DNA of 15,238 nucleotides from Alloprevotella sp. (GTDB taxonomy: Bacteria; Bacteroidota; Bacteroidia; Bacteroidales; Bacteroidaceae): contig JABZGM010000031.1 in assembly GCA_015259235.1 (NCBI GenBank), positions 1 through 15,238 of the forward strand, in the 5' to 3' direction. Below the pieces are notes generated by a model. The model was not told where the DNA came from and ran no database searches. It was given only the letters and a program-made list of their open reading frames with translations. The translations under genes and the position numbers were made by a program. Numbering within the stretch: position 1 is the stretch's first letter; the number at the start of each line of letters is the position of its first letter. Below are positions 6,867 through 13,377 of this stretch, in pieces.

Positions 6867-8693
6867 TTATTGGTCCGTATGGACACTCATCTCGCATTTA
6901 GCGCAATCGAAAGTTAGTGGGAATGTGCGTCCATCAGACATTCTCAAAGCCAGTGGCTCTTTCCAGGTGGGTGGACGTTTAGTTTCTCGTGGGCATTGAC
7001 CATTGGCATAGCGAATACAATGCTTACAGGTCATCAACGTTGCGTCGGGTGCAGGAGAAATTTCGAAGGCTGGTTGTACTTCCTGAGCGCCATGTTCTTT
7101 TAGAAATTGCTCAGCGAGCCTGTTCGATACATTACTCGTGTAGTCAAGGGGCACGCCTTTGAGAGAAATGATCTCAGACACAGGAAGTCTTTGGTCGCGT
7201 TTGTGCGCTTTTTGACATGCCGTAATGAGTTCTTCTACCAAGGTACGTCGCCATTCGTTGAGTTGTCCTGCAGGAACAAAATAATCGCCTTTTGTATTTA
7301 CCTCTACTTCGTCAGCAATGAAGGGTGTACCTCCAAGTTTAGAGAGTTGACGCACTATATTCTCATGCTGTGGAGAGCGTGCTTCTTGCAATTCCATTGA
7401 AAAATCTAAACTTACGCAGACACTATGTTCGGTTTTTGCGGAAAGCGTGAACCCTTCAGTACTACCGTCTTTCTGACTCAGGACAATTCTGATTGAAAGT
7501 ACGCGTTCTGAAGACGACTTTTCCATAGTTTTTTCAAAAGCTCTGTCTTCATTGCGATATAGTTCAGTGCCAGGCTTTAAGGATTCCGGCACCTTAAGAG
7601 GAAACAACTCTGTTCCTTCTGCACGATTGATACGGAACCCTTGAAGGTTTCCTTTCTCGTCGAAATAGCAAAGTCCATCCCCATTAGCAAAGGTCACAGA
7701 TGTGTCTACTACAAATGAGCGTTTCCCTACCCTTTTTACATTTCCTACTGGGGCACCTATGGCTTTAGGTGTGCGTTTTGACCAAACATCAGGACGGCGA
7801 CCATGAAGGAAAAATTCCGTAAAACCACGATTGAAAGACTTTTCCACTTGAGGTTTGAAGGCATAGCGAGACTTACCGAAAGAAGCACGTTGAAGTTCGG
7901 GGTGACGCGATAGTACAGCGTCTATCTTTTCGCGGTAGTGAGCTGAGATATTTCGAACGTAGCCAACGTCTTTCAAACGTCCTTCAACTTTAAAGCTACT
8001 TACACCAGCGTCAAGCATTTGCTCGATGCTGTTTGTTCGGTTCATGTCTCGCAGTGAAAGGTGATGCTGTGTAGATATTACATGACCGTCAGCATCTATC
8101 AAATCAAATTTTAGACGACAAAACTGTGAACAAGCTCCTCTATTGGCTGAGCGACCACAAATGTGTTGTGACACATAGCAACGTCCACTGTAACTAACAC
8201 ACAACGCTCCATGAACAAAGGCTTCAATAGGTACTTTTACAGCTTCTGTTATGGCTTTTAGTTGGTCTATCGAGAGTTCTCTTCCCACAACTATCTGAGA
8301 ATAGCCACATTGTTCCAAGAACTGTGCTTTGTCCGCTGTGGTAGTGTCCATTTGTGTTGAGGCGTGCAAAGCGATGGGAGGAAGATTCATTTTGAGTAAA
8401 GCCAAATCTTGAGTAATTAAGGCATCAACTCCAGCGGCATAAAGAGCATGAACCATCTTTTCTACCTCTTCCAATTCATCATCATAGAGAATGACATTGA
8501 GCGTTACATAGACACGTGCACCAAAGACATGAGCATAGTCGCATAGACGCTGGATATCTTCGATCGAGTTACCAGCCGCTGCGCGCGCGCCAAAAGAAGG
8601 TCCGCCAATGTAAACAGCATCTGCTCCATGTCGTATAGCTTCTATGCCGATGTCTGCATTTTTAGCTGGACACAATAGTTCGATAGTTCTCAT
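6867..8693 (-). CDS. Peptidase U32 family protein, probable RNA hydroxylase type (RlhA/TrhP-like)
   Basis: A 608-residue U32-family protein. The U32 signature is complete at residues 157-175 (EAFVHGALC...GRCYVS). The barrel start is typical: ELLCPAKNADIGIEAIRHGAD with YIGGPSFGAR. Cys165, Cys172, Cys179, Cys188 and Cys192 surround the signature. The conserved FKVEGRLK follows at 234-241. Although called peptidases, characterised members RlhA (YdcP) and TrhP (YegQ) of E. coli hydroxylate 23S rRNA or tRNA, and UbiU/UbiV hold a 4Fe-4S cluster on such cysteines. An RNA-modification role is therefore likely, by family inference. The C-terminus has a second cysteine set (Cys556, 559, 567, 597, 600). 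The ATG overlaps the TPR gene's TGA (ATGA), so translation is probably coupled. Confidence 0.85.
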   Translation of the reverse strand: MRTIELLCPAKNADIGIEAIRHGADAVYIGGPSFGARAAAGNSIEDIQRLCDYAHVFGARVYVTLNVILYDDELEEVEKMVHALYAAGVDALITQDLALLKMNLPPIALHASTQMDTTTADKAQFLEQCGYSQIVVGRELSIDQLKAITEAVKVPIEAFVHGALCVSYSGRCYVSQHICGRSANRGACSQFCRLKFDLIDADGHVISTQHHLSLRDMNRTNSIEQMLDAGVSSFKVEGRLKDVGYVRNISAHYREKIDAVLSRHPELQRASFGKSRYAFKPQVEKSFNRGFTEFFLHGRRPDVWSKRTPKAIGAPVGNVKRVGKRSFVVDTSVTFANGDGLCYFDEKGNLQGFRINRAEGTELFPLKVPESLKPGTELYRNEDRAFEKTMEKSSSERVLSIRIVLSQKDGSTEGFTLSAKTEHSVCVSLDFSMELQEARSPQHENIVRQLSKLGGTPFIADEVEVNTKGDYFVPAGQLNEWRRTLVEELITACQKAHKRDQRLPVSEIISLKGVPLDYTSNVSNRLAEQFLKEHGAQEVQPAFEISPAPDATLMTCKHCIRYANGQCPRETKRPPTWKEPLALRMSDGRTFPLTFDCAKCEMSVHTDQ

Positions 8694-10513
8694 TTAGTTT
8701 GTTGTTTCTGTGCTTGTTTGATGAGGTTGTATGCACGGTACAAGCCTAGTTCCCCTGCTTTGCTGAGGTCGGCTATCGCTTTTATGTTGTTGTTTTGAAG
8801 AAGTGCTACTACTGCTCTATTAAAATAAGCCTCTCCCATGTGGTCATCAAGAGAAATGGCTTGTGAAAATGCTATCTCAGCATCCGCAAGTTTGCCTTGC
8901 GCAGCAAAAACACAGCCTTTGTTGTAATAATTCATTGCAGATTGAGGCTGCAAAGTCTCAATACGATGTAGTAACGCTAGCGCTAGTTCTGGCTTTGACT
9001 CGACGAGTGTGGAAGCCTCCTGAGCTAGAAGAATGGCAATCTGTTCTGGATCTTTTGAAGAAAGCCATTGATTTAATTGTGCTAAGGGGACAATGGTGGC
9101 AGAGTCTTCCGCACTTATCACTGCATTGTAAGATTTGAGTATAGAAGAAACAGGGAGAAAGAGGATGCTATGGTAGCCAACTGAAGATTGTGGGGCAGAA
9201 GTAACACGAAACATTGGAAGAAAAACACGCTCAACTTTCTTATTTTGAATACGTCCTGCGGTAGCTGTCAGACGAACTCTCAAATTGTCTTCTGGTTCTT
9301 CCACTAACTGTTGATATTGTTCTAACTCATGTTCTGATCGAGTTTTGACTTTTTTGATAGGAGAATGCTTTTGCTGAGAGAAGAAAAAGTCAAGTTGTGC
9401 GCGTTGCACACGAGTTTCGTCTGCAAGAGCAGCTTTGGTGTTTCCTATCTTTCGGTAGTTTTTGGCTCGTGCTGCATACCCTGCCCAGAAACGGGGATAA
9501 ACGCGAATTAAACGGGTGTAATCCTTGATTGCTTGTGCGAAGTTCCCTACTCTTTCGCTGAGAAGTGCGCGATTGTAAGCGGCTAGTGTGTTGTTTGGGT
9601 CTTTGTCTAAAACAAAATCAAAGTCTTTTATGGCACGATTGTCGTCTCCTACAAAAGAGCGCAATAGTGCTCTGTTGTAATGGGCTACAAAGTGCTGAGG
9701 TACTAGACGTATAACCTCATCGTAGTCTCGAAGTGCATCGTCATACCTGCGAAGAGCATGACGCACAGCAGCTCGCATCAAATAAGAGTCTGCATCGTTT
9801 GGTGCGAACGATATGGCTTTTGTAAGAAAACTATCTGCAGCTACGTGTTGTTTATGTCGTAGGGCATATTGTCCCTTGAAGTTCCACATATTGGCATCCC
9901 TAGGAGAGAGATGCAACAATGTATCTGCCCAAGAGAGTGCTTGAAGAGTGTCTTTTTGCGCTAATGCTATTTCTACTTTTGCTAAGTATATTTTGTTGTG
10001 TCTGGGCCAATGTGTGATGAAAGAGTCTGTTTCTGATGCTGCGTTGTTGTAGTCCTTTAGCTGTAATTGACTGATGATTTTGTTGAAGCGCACGTTTTGC
10101 TGCCACGGATTTTGTTTCAAAATATGGTCGTAATCTGCGATTGCTTCTTGAAATTTACGATGTTGTCCATAACAAATTCCGCGAAGTTCATAAAATTCCA
10201 AGCGGAAGGGATTTAATTCAATCGCTTTGTCTAAATCCTTAATGGCGCTCTCATAGTCTTCTAATCTCGCTTTTGCATCGGCTCGGTAGAAATAGGCATC
10301 CGCCATGGAAGGACGTGCTTCTATGACTCGATTAAAAAAGTGAATAGCAGTAATATAGTCGTCATAAGTAAGGGCTACACGACCCATTGTTAGCACATTT
10401 TCAACATCAGTTTGCGCTCTGCTTGCCAATGCAAACAGAGCGCAAATCAATACTAGACTTGTCTTTACTACGAGTCTAGTATAAAAAGAAACCATGCTTC
10501 GCAAATACCTCAT
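8690..10513 (-). CDS. Exported tetratricopeptide-repeat (TPR) protein
   Basis: A 607-residue protein with a Sec signal peptide: basic n-region, hydrophobic LVLICALFALA, and cleavage after SRA at residue 33. Residues 35-385 are about ten consecutive TPR units, with motifs such as DAYFYRADAKARLEDYESAIKD-type repeats and alternating A/Y/F positions. Residues 385-440 form a charged linker, and a distinct central stretch follows to about 510. Two or more TPR units close the protein (YYNKGCVFAAQGKLADAEIAF and AYFNRAVVALLQNNNIKAIADL). It probably acts as a periplasmic scaffold; the partner is unknown. The ATG at 10513 is used; an ATG at 10495 would shorten the n-region. It lies 85 bp after def with no clear promoter, and its stop overlaps the U32 start. 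Confidence 0.85.
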   Translation of the reverse strand: MRYLRSMVSFYTRLVVKTSLVLICALFALASRAQTDVENVLTMGRVALTYDDYITAIHFFNRVIEARPSMADAYFYRADAKARLEDYESAIKDLDKAIELNPFRLEFYELRGICYGQHRKFQEAIADYDHILKQNPWQQNVRFNKIISQLQLKDYNNAASETDSFITHWPRHNKIYLAKVEIALAQKDTLQALSWADTLLHLSPRDANMWNFKGQYALRHKQHVAADSFLTKAISFAPNDADSYLMRAAVRHALRRYDDALRDYDEVIRLVPQHFVAHYNRALLRSFVGDDNRAIKDFDFVLDKDPNNTLAAYNRALLSERVGNFAQAIKDYTRLIRVYPRFWAGYAARAKNYRKIGNTKAALADETRVQRAQLDFFFSQQKHSPIKKVKTRSEHELEQYQQLVEEPEDNLRVRLTATAGRIQNKKVERVFLPMFRVTSAPQSSVGYHSILFLPVSSILKSYNAVISAEDSATIVPLAQLNQWLSSKDPEQIAILLAQEASTLVESKPELALALLHRIETLQPQSAMNYYNKGCVFAAQGKLADAEIAFSQAISLDDHMGEAYFNRAVVALLQNNNIKAIADLSKAGELGLYRAYNLIKQAQKQQTK

Positions 10514-10598
10514 TAGTTTTGAGAATACTGAATTGCATTTTAGGGAAATACCCCTTGGTCATCGTAGCAAATCTTCCCCTGATTCCGATAGGGAGAGC

Positions 10599-11153
10599 TT
10601 ACTTTGCCTTAGTTTTGTAGTGGCAACGAACTTTACCTTGAAGTAGATTGTTGAGCTTCTTTTTGATAAGCTGTTTGCGCATAGGAGATATATAGTCTAT
10701 GAAGAGCTTACCATCCAAATGATCAATCTCATGTTGGAGGACGCGCGCCAAGAAGCCGTCTACCCATTCATCGTGCTCATTGAAATCTGCATCCATCCAT
10801 TTCACACGCACACGTTTAGGACGTTTCACGGATTCATGAATGCCAGGGATTGAAAGGCAACCTTCTTCGTAGCTCCCGAGGTTTTCTTCGTCTGCTTCTA
10901 CAATATGAGCATTGATAAAAGCACGATTGTAATCTTTATACTCAGGGAAGTCTTCAGCTAAACTGTCGAGTCCTACAACAAGAAGACGGATAGGAAGACC
11001 AATTTGAGGAGCTGCCAATCCAACCCCATCACTCTCTTCCATTGTTTCAAACATGTTGTTAATGAGTTCTGAGAGGTTAGGATATTCTGGAGTAATATCT
11101 TGCGCTACCTCGCGCAATACGGGTTGCCCGTAAAGATAAATAGGTAATGTCAT
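10599..11153 (-). CDS. def: Peptide deformylase
   Basis: A 184-residue metalloenzyme that removes the formyl group from the N-terminal methionine of new proteins. All three family motifs are intact: GVGLAAPQIG (43-52), EGCLSIPG (97-104, metal ligand Cys99) and QHEIDHLDG (140-148, metal ligands His141 and His145, catalytic Glu142). Length is normal. The longest frame begins at a TTG at 11186; the ATG at 11153 (MTLPIYLYG) matches the family start. It is 39 bp downstream of ruvX without a promoter, so the two are likely co-transcribed. The C-terminus carries a short basic tail (KVRCHYKTKAK). Confidence 0.96.
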   Translation of the reverse strand: MTLPIYLYGQPVLREVAQDITPEYPNLSELINNMFETMEESDGVGLAAPQIGLPIRLLVVGLDSLAEDFPEYKDYNRAFINAHIVEADEENLGSYEEGCLSIPGIHESVKRPKRVRVKWMDADFNEHDEWVDGFLARVLQHEIDHLDGKLFIDYISPMRKQLIKKKLNNLLQGKVRCHYKTKAK

Positions 11154-11192
11154 AGTTTTATTGAGAATATTGAGAGTACTTCGCAAAGAATA

Positions 11193-11612
11193 TTAGAATC
11201 CATTACGTCGTTGCTCCATATAGTTTTGCAAAATAATGGTAGCAGATATTTCGTCTACTAATCCTTTGTCTCGACGTTTCATTTTTCCGATGCCACTGTC
11301 TAGTATGGCACGTTGTGCTAAAACTGAAGTAAATCGCTCATCGTAGAACTCTATTGGTATTTCTGGTAGAGCCTTTGCTAATGTACCCGTAAAACTTCGT
11401 ACACGCGCTTGATTTTCCGATGGTTGTCCATTTGGCTGTACGGGAAGTCCAATAACAATGCGCTCCACAGGTTCTCGTGATACGTATTCCTGAAGGAATT
11501 TAAGTAGTTCCTTTGTATCCACAGTGGTCAGCCCGTTGGCAATGAGTTGCAATGGGTCTGTCACAGCTATGCCAGTTCGCTTTTTTCCGTAATCAATGGA
11601 GAGTATGCGCAT
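11193..11612 (-). CDS. ruvX: RuvX/YqgF family: putative Holliday-junction resolvase / pre-16S rRNA nuclease
   Basis: A 139-residue RNase H-fold protein. The first strand and catalytic Asp7 lie in SIDYGKKRTGIAV. The middle motif is VIGLPVQPNG (53-62). Acidic residues at YDERFTS (Asp91, Glu92) and VDEISATIILQNY (Asp120, Glu121) fit the fold's metal site. E. coli YqgF processes the 5' end of 16S rRNA, and other members act on branched DNA; which applies here is not shown by the sequence. It is the first gene of the ruvX-def(-TPR-U32) transcript, with its promoter at 11653-11684. Its length fits the family and the ATG at 11612 gives the usual start. Confidence 0.93.
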   Translation of the reverse strand: MRILSIDYGKKRTGIAVTDPLQLIANGLTTVDTKELLKFLQEYVSREPVERIVIGLPVQPNGQPSENQARVRSFTGTLAKALPEIPIEFYDERFTSVLAQRAILDSGIGKMKRRDKGLVDEISATIILQNYMEQRRNGF

Positions 11613-11652
11613 GAATAATGAGTAGTCAGAAGGAGAAACGATATAATCAGAG

Positions 11653-11684
11653 CAAAATTACTGAGAAAAGCTGAGAGGACCAAG
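11653..11684 (-). promoter_or_regulatory. Promoter of ruvX-def
   Basis: Read on the - strand: CTTG (11684-11681), a 20-bp spacer, then TAATTTTG (11660-11653). The -7 element matches TAnnTTTG exactly and the -33 box has one mismatch. The start is expected near 11647, about 35 nt before the ruvX ATG. Confidence 0.7.
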
Positions 11685-11699
11685 TTTTTTTCAGCTTTT
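11666..11699. repeat. Inverted repeat across the ruvX promoter
   Basis: AAAAGCTGA (11666-11674) and TCAGCTTTT (11691-11699) are perfect 9-bp arms separated by 16 bp. The arms flank the -33 box, which lies between them. This could be a repressor or activator site, or a hairpin from upstream transcription. Confidence 0.5.
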
Positions 11700-11992
11700 A
11701 CCAGAAACAAATAGAGGAGAAGAAGATTTCAGTTCGTTGGTTGTGCAAGTACTTAGATGGAGTTGAAGTGGGAAGTGTGCTCGTTTATATGTTAATTTCA
11801 ATAGCCTCAATCATGTAGAGTTTTCTTCATTCTAGGAAATGTAATGTGGAAATTATGCGTATTTTGCCCATGTGTTTTTGTCGTATAAGCAGGTACTTTG
11901 GGCTAAATGTAGATTTTACGCTTCAGAAGTGCCTTTTTTTTCCAATAATCAAAATAAAACGTCCGAGAATTTGCAGGAAAACTGGGCTTGTT

Positions 11993-12041
11993 TTTTGAAA
12001 AATGTCCGACGTTTTTCCGAAAACGAGGGACTTTTTCAAAA
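11993..12041. repeat. 49-nt nested hairpin of unknown function
   Basis: Outer stem: TTTTGAAAAA (11993-12002), bulged T, then GTCC (12004-12007), pairing with GGAC (12028-12031) and TTTTTCAAAA (12032-12041). Then a GA/AG internal loop (tandem G-A mismatch). Inner stem: CGTTTT (12010-12015) with AAAACG (12020-12025), closed by the loop TCCG. It has no U-run after it on either strand, so it is not a standard terminator. Candidates are a REP-like palindromic repeat, a small-RNA fold or a protein-bound cruciform. Confidence 0.7.
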
Positions 12042-12210
12042 TTATCTCCTACAAACTGCGCAGTTCAAGCTCTGAAGATTGCTCTAGCTGCTGGGCACAA
12101 GTTTGACCGCTCAATTTTTGTGTTAAAAACGAGCCGTAAAAGTGTATAGTTTTCTTTAGTACTTCGCACTAGAGTTAAACTCAAAATTGGCCATTAGATT
12201 CTGAAAAGAT

Positions 12211-12372
12211 TTAGTTTGTTTGTTGAGTGTTTTGTTTGATTTGGGATTTGAGGTCGTAGCGAGCTGCATCGAATACAAACGACCAACAAAGTGTCAATAA
12301 GAAAATGAGAGATGACAGGAAGCTATAATTTCAATATCGAGAAGCACCACTACGTGATTCAGGGGGGGACAT
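12211..12372 (-). pseudogene. Possible remnant of a small membrane protein gene with in-frame TGA
   Basis: From the ATG at 12372 the frame reads MSPPESRSGASRY, then TGA (12333-12331), then continues in the same frame as NYSFLSSLIFLLTLCWSF..., and on to a TAA at 12211. The second part is a plausible membrane helix with a polar tail (RYDLKSQIKQNTQQTN). A TGG-to-TGA change would explain the break (SRYWNYSF). A run of seven C follows the ATG on this strand, giving another chance of frame change. TGA is a normal stop in this genome (pyrB, TPR gene). No promoter was seen, and the sod terminator lies just upstream. It may be chance open sequence. Confidence 0.2.
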
Positions 12373-12389
12373 GACGAACGCATAGCAAA

Positions 12390-12422
12390 AGACCACATCA
12401 AACTAAAGGTTTAATGTGGTCT
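12390..12422. terminator. Terminator of sod, possibly bidirectional
   Basis: AGACCACAT (12390-12398) pairs with ATGTGGTCT (12414-12422), and the stem continues past a C-A mismatch into AAAC/GTTT. On the - strand, the sod direction, TTTTGC follows. On the + strand, CATATTTTT follows. Confidence 0.75.
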
Positions 12423-12466
12423 CATATTTTTGCCTTGGCAAGAAATGAGCTAGCTATCTATGCTAT

Positions 12467-12494
12467 ACTCCAAATCTTTAAGTAGATGTGGAGT
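12467..12494 (-). repeat. Stem-loop just after the sod stop
   Basis: ACTCCA-a-ATCT (12467-12477) pairs with AGAT-g-TGGAGT (12484-12494), a 10-bp stem with one mismatch and a 6-nt loop. There is no U-run, so it may act as an mRNA 3' stabiliser before the terminator at 12390-12422. Confidence 0.45.
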
Positions 12495-12510
12495 GTATCA
12501 TTGCAACAAC

Positions 12511-13167
12511 TTACTTTGAAGTGTAGCGAGTTTCTACAACATTCCAGTCGATAATCTGCCAGATAGCCGCCAAGTGATCTGGACGTCTGTTTTGATAATC
12601 AAGGTAGTAAGCGTGTTCCCAAACGTCAATCCCCATGAGAGGTTTCAAACCATGGCGAACGGGGTTAGCACCATTGACTTCTTGAGAGATGACCAACTTA
12701 CCTTCTTTATCGGTAGAGAGCCATACCCAACCAGAACCAAAGAGAGTTGCACCCTTTTGTTGGAATTCTTGTTTGAAAGCATCGAAAGAACCAAATTGAG
12801 AATCAATAGCTGCAGCAAGAGTTCCTACAGGCTTGCGGTCTGCTTGTGGCGCTGCAAACTGGGTAAAATAGAGATTGTGGTTGAGGAGTTGTCCTGCATT
12901 GTTGAAAATGCCGCCTTCAGCCTTTTCTACAATTTCTTCTAACGTCTTTCCTTCAAAACCACTTCCGGGAAGGAGGTTGTTGAGGTTAGTAACATAAGTG
13001 TTGAGGTGCTTGCCATGATGAATCTCAACTGTCTGCGCTCCAATCACAGGTTCGAGGGCTGAAGTAGCGTATGGAAGCGTAAGAAGTTGGAACTTACCAT
13101 CAACTGGTTGAGTTTGGGCCAAAGCACCTGCAGCGTAAAGGCTGAGGGCAATATGAGCGAGTGACAT
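12511..13167 (-). CDS. sodB: Superoxide dismutase [Fe/Mn] with apparent export signal
   Basis: A 218-residue superoxide dismutase. Metal ligands by alignment with E. coli SodB are His50 (EIHHGKH), His97 (LLNHNLYF), Asp181 and His185 (DVWEHAYYLDY). The second-sphere Gln93 in NNAGQ is the iron-type arrangement, but Bacteroidales enzymes are often cambialistic, so metal use is left open. The SOD core starts at residue 25 (KFQLLTLPY). The preceding MSLAHIALSLYAAGALAQTQ looks like a Sec signal cleaved after ALA, although its n-region lacks Lys or Arg. This would place the enzyme in the periplasm, unlike the usual cytoplasmic SOD of Bacteroidales. Longer starts are excluded because the promoter at 13234-13265 lies inside that frame. 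Confidence 0.93.
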   Translation of the reverse strand: MSLAHIALSLYAAGALAQTQPVDGKFQLLTLPYATSALEPVIGAQTVEIHHGKHLNTYVTNLNNLLPGSGFEGKTLEEIVEKAEGGIFNNAGQLLNHNLYFTQFAAPQADRKPVGTLAAAIDSQFGSFDAFKQEFQQKGATLFGSGWVWLSTDKEGKLVISQEVNGANPVRHGLKPLMGIDVWEHAYYLDYQNRRPDHLAAIWQIIDWNVVETRYTSK

Positions 13168-13205
13168 AATCGTAGTAATAATTAAGTTTGTTATGTTGGA
13201 TATTC

Positions 13206-13226
13206 TAAGACTAATTACCAGTCTTA
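13206..13226. repeat. Perfect palindrome at the sod transcription start
   Basis: TAAGACT (13206-13212) and AGTCTTA (13220-13226), with a 7-bp centre AATTACC. It starts 8 bp downstream of the -7 element, at or just after the expected start point. It could be an operator for a redox or metal regulator, or a 5' hairpin that stabilises the mRNA. Confidence 0.5.
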
Positions 13227-13233
13227 TATGTCG

Positions 13234-13265
13234 CAAAGTTAGCATTTCTTTTTGAATCGCACAAG
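13234..13265 (-). promoter_or_regulatory. Promoter of sod
   Basis: Read on the - strand: CTTG (13265-13262), a 20-bp spacer, then TAACTTTG (13241-13234). The -7 element is identical to that of fba and the nucleotidase gene. A leader of about 60 nt precedes the ATG at 13167. Confidence 0.8.
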
Positions 13266-13328
13266 ATATAAGTGGAAAAAGTGGAGAAATCTGAGATTTA
13301 TCGCGATGATTGTTAGATAGCATGGAGA

Positions 13329-13373
13329 AAAACGACCCTCAAAGTGTGATAAAAACACTTTGAAAGTCGTTTT
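13329..13373 (-). terminator. Terminator of the nucleotidase gene
   Basis: AAAACGAC (13329-13336) pairs with GTCGTTTT (13366-13373), and the inner CAAAGTGT (13340-13347) with ACACTTTG (13355-13362), split by a 3x3 internal loop. On the - strand the stem ends in TTTTTCTCC. It starts 4 nt after the stop codon. Confidence 0.85.
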
Positions 13374-13377
13374 AATA

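Larger units (their letters stand above)
11700..12389. other. Long AT-rich gap without a convincing gene
   Basis: Between the ruvX promoter and the sod terminator. The longest + frame (GTG at 11872 to 12075) has no start context or recognisable domain and crosses the large hairpin, so I do not call it a gene. The gap does hold the hairpin at 11993-12041, a possible broken small gene at 12211-12372, and an inverted repeat (GGTCGT at 12252-12257 with ACGACC at 12279-12284). No tRNA or known RNA family was recognised, and no Bacteroidota-type promoter was found reading in. Confidence 0.6.

Noticed and set aside
11872..12075. 67-codon + strand open frame (GTG start) in the large gap
   Set aside because: No start context, promoter or recognisable domain, and it runs across the long hairpin, whose arms explain part of its sequence.
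11175..12168. AGTACTTCGCA at 11175-11185 and 12158-12168
   Set aside because: Shared 11-mers are expected by chance in a window of this size; flanks do not match.
12331..12333. Selenocysteine or reassigned TGA in the small frame
   Set aside because: TGA is a plain stop in two solid genes here and no SECIS-like hairpin was evident just after it; a nonsense mutation or chance is simpler.
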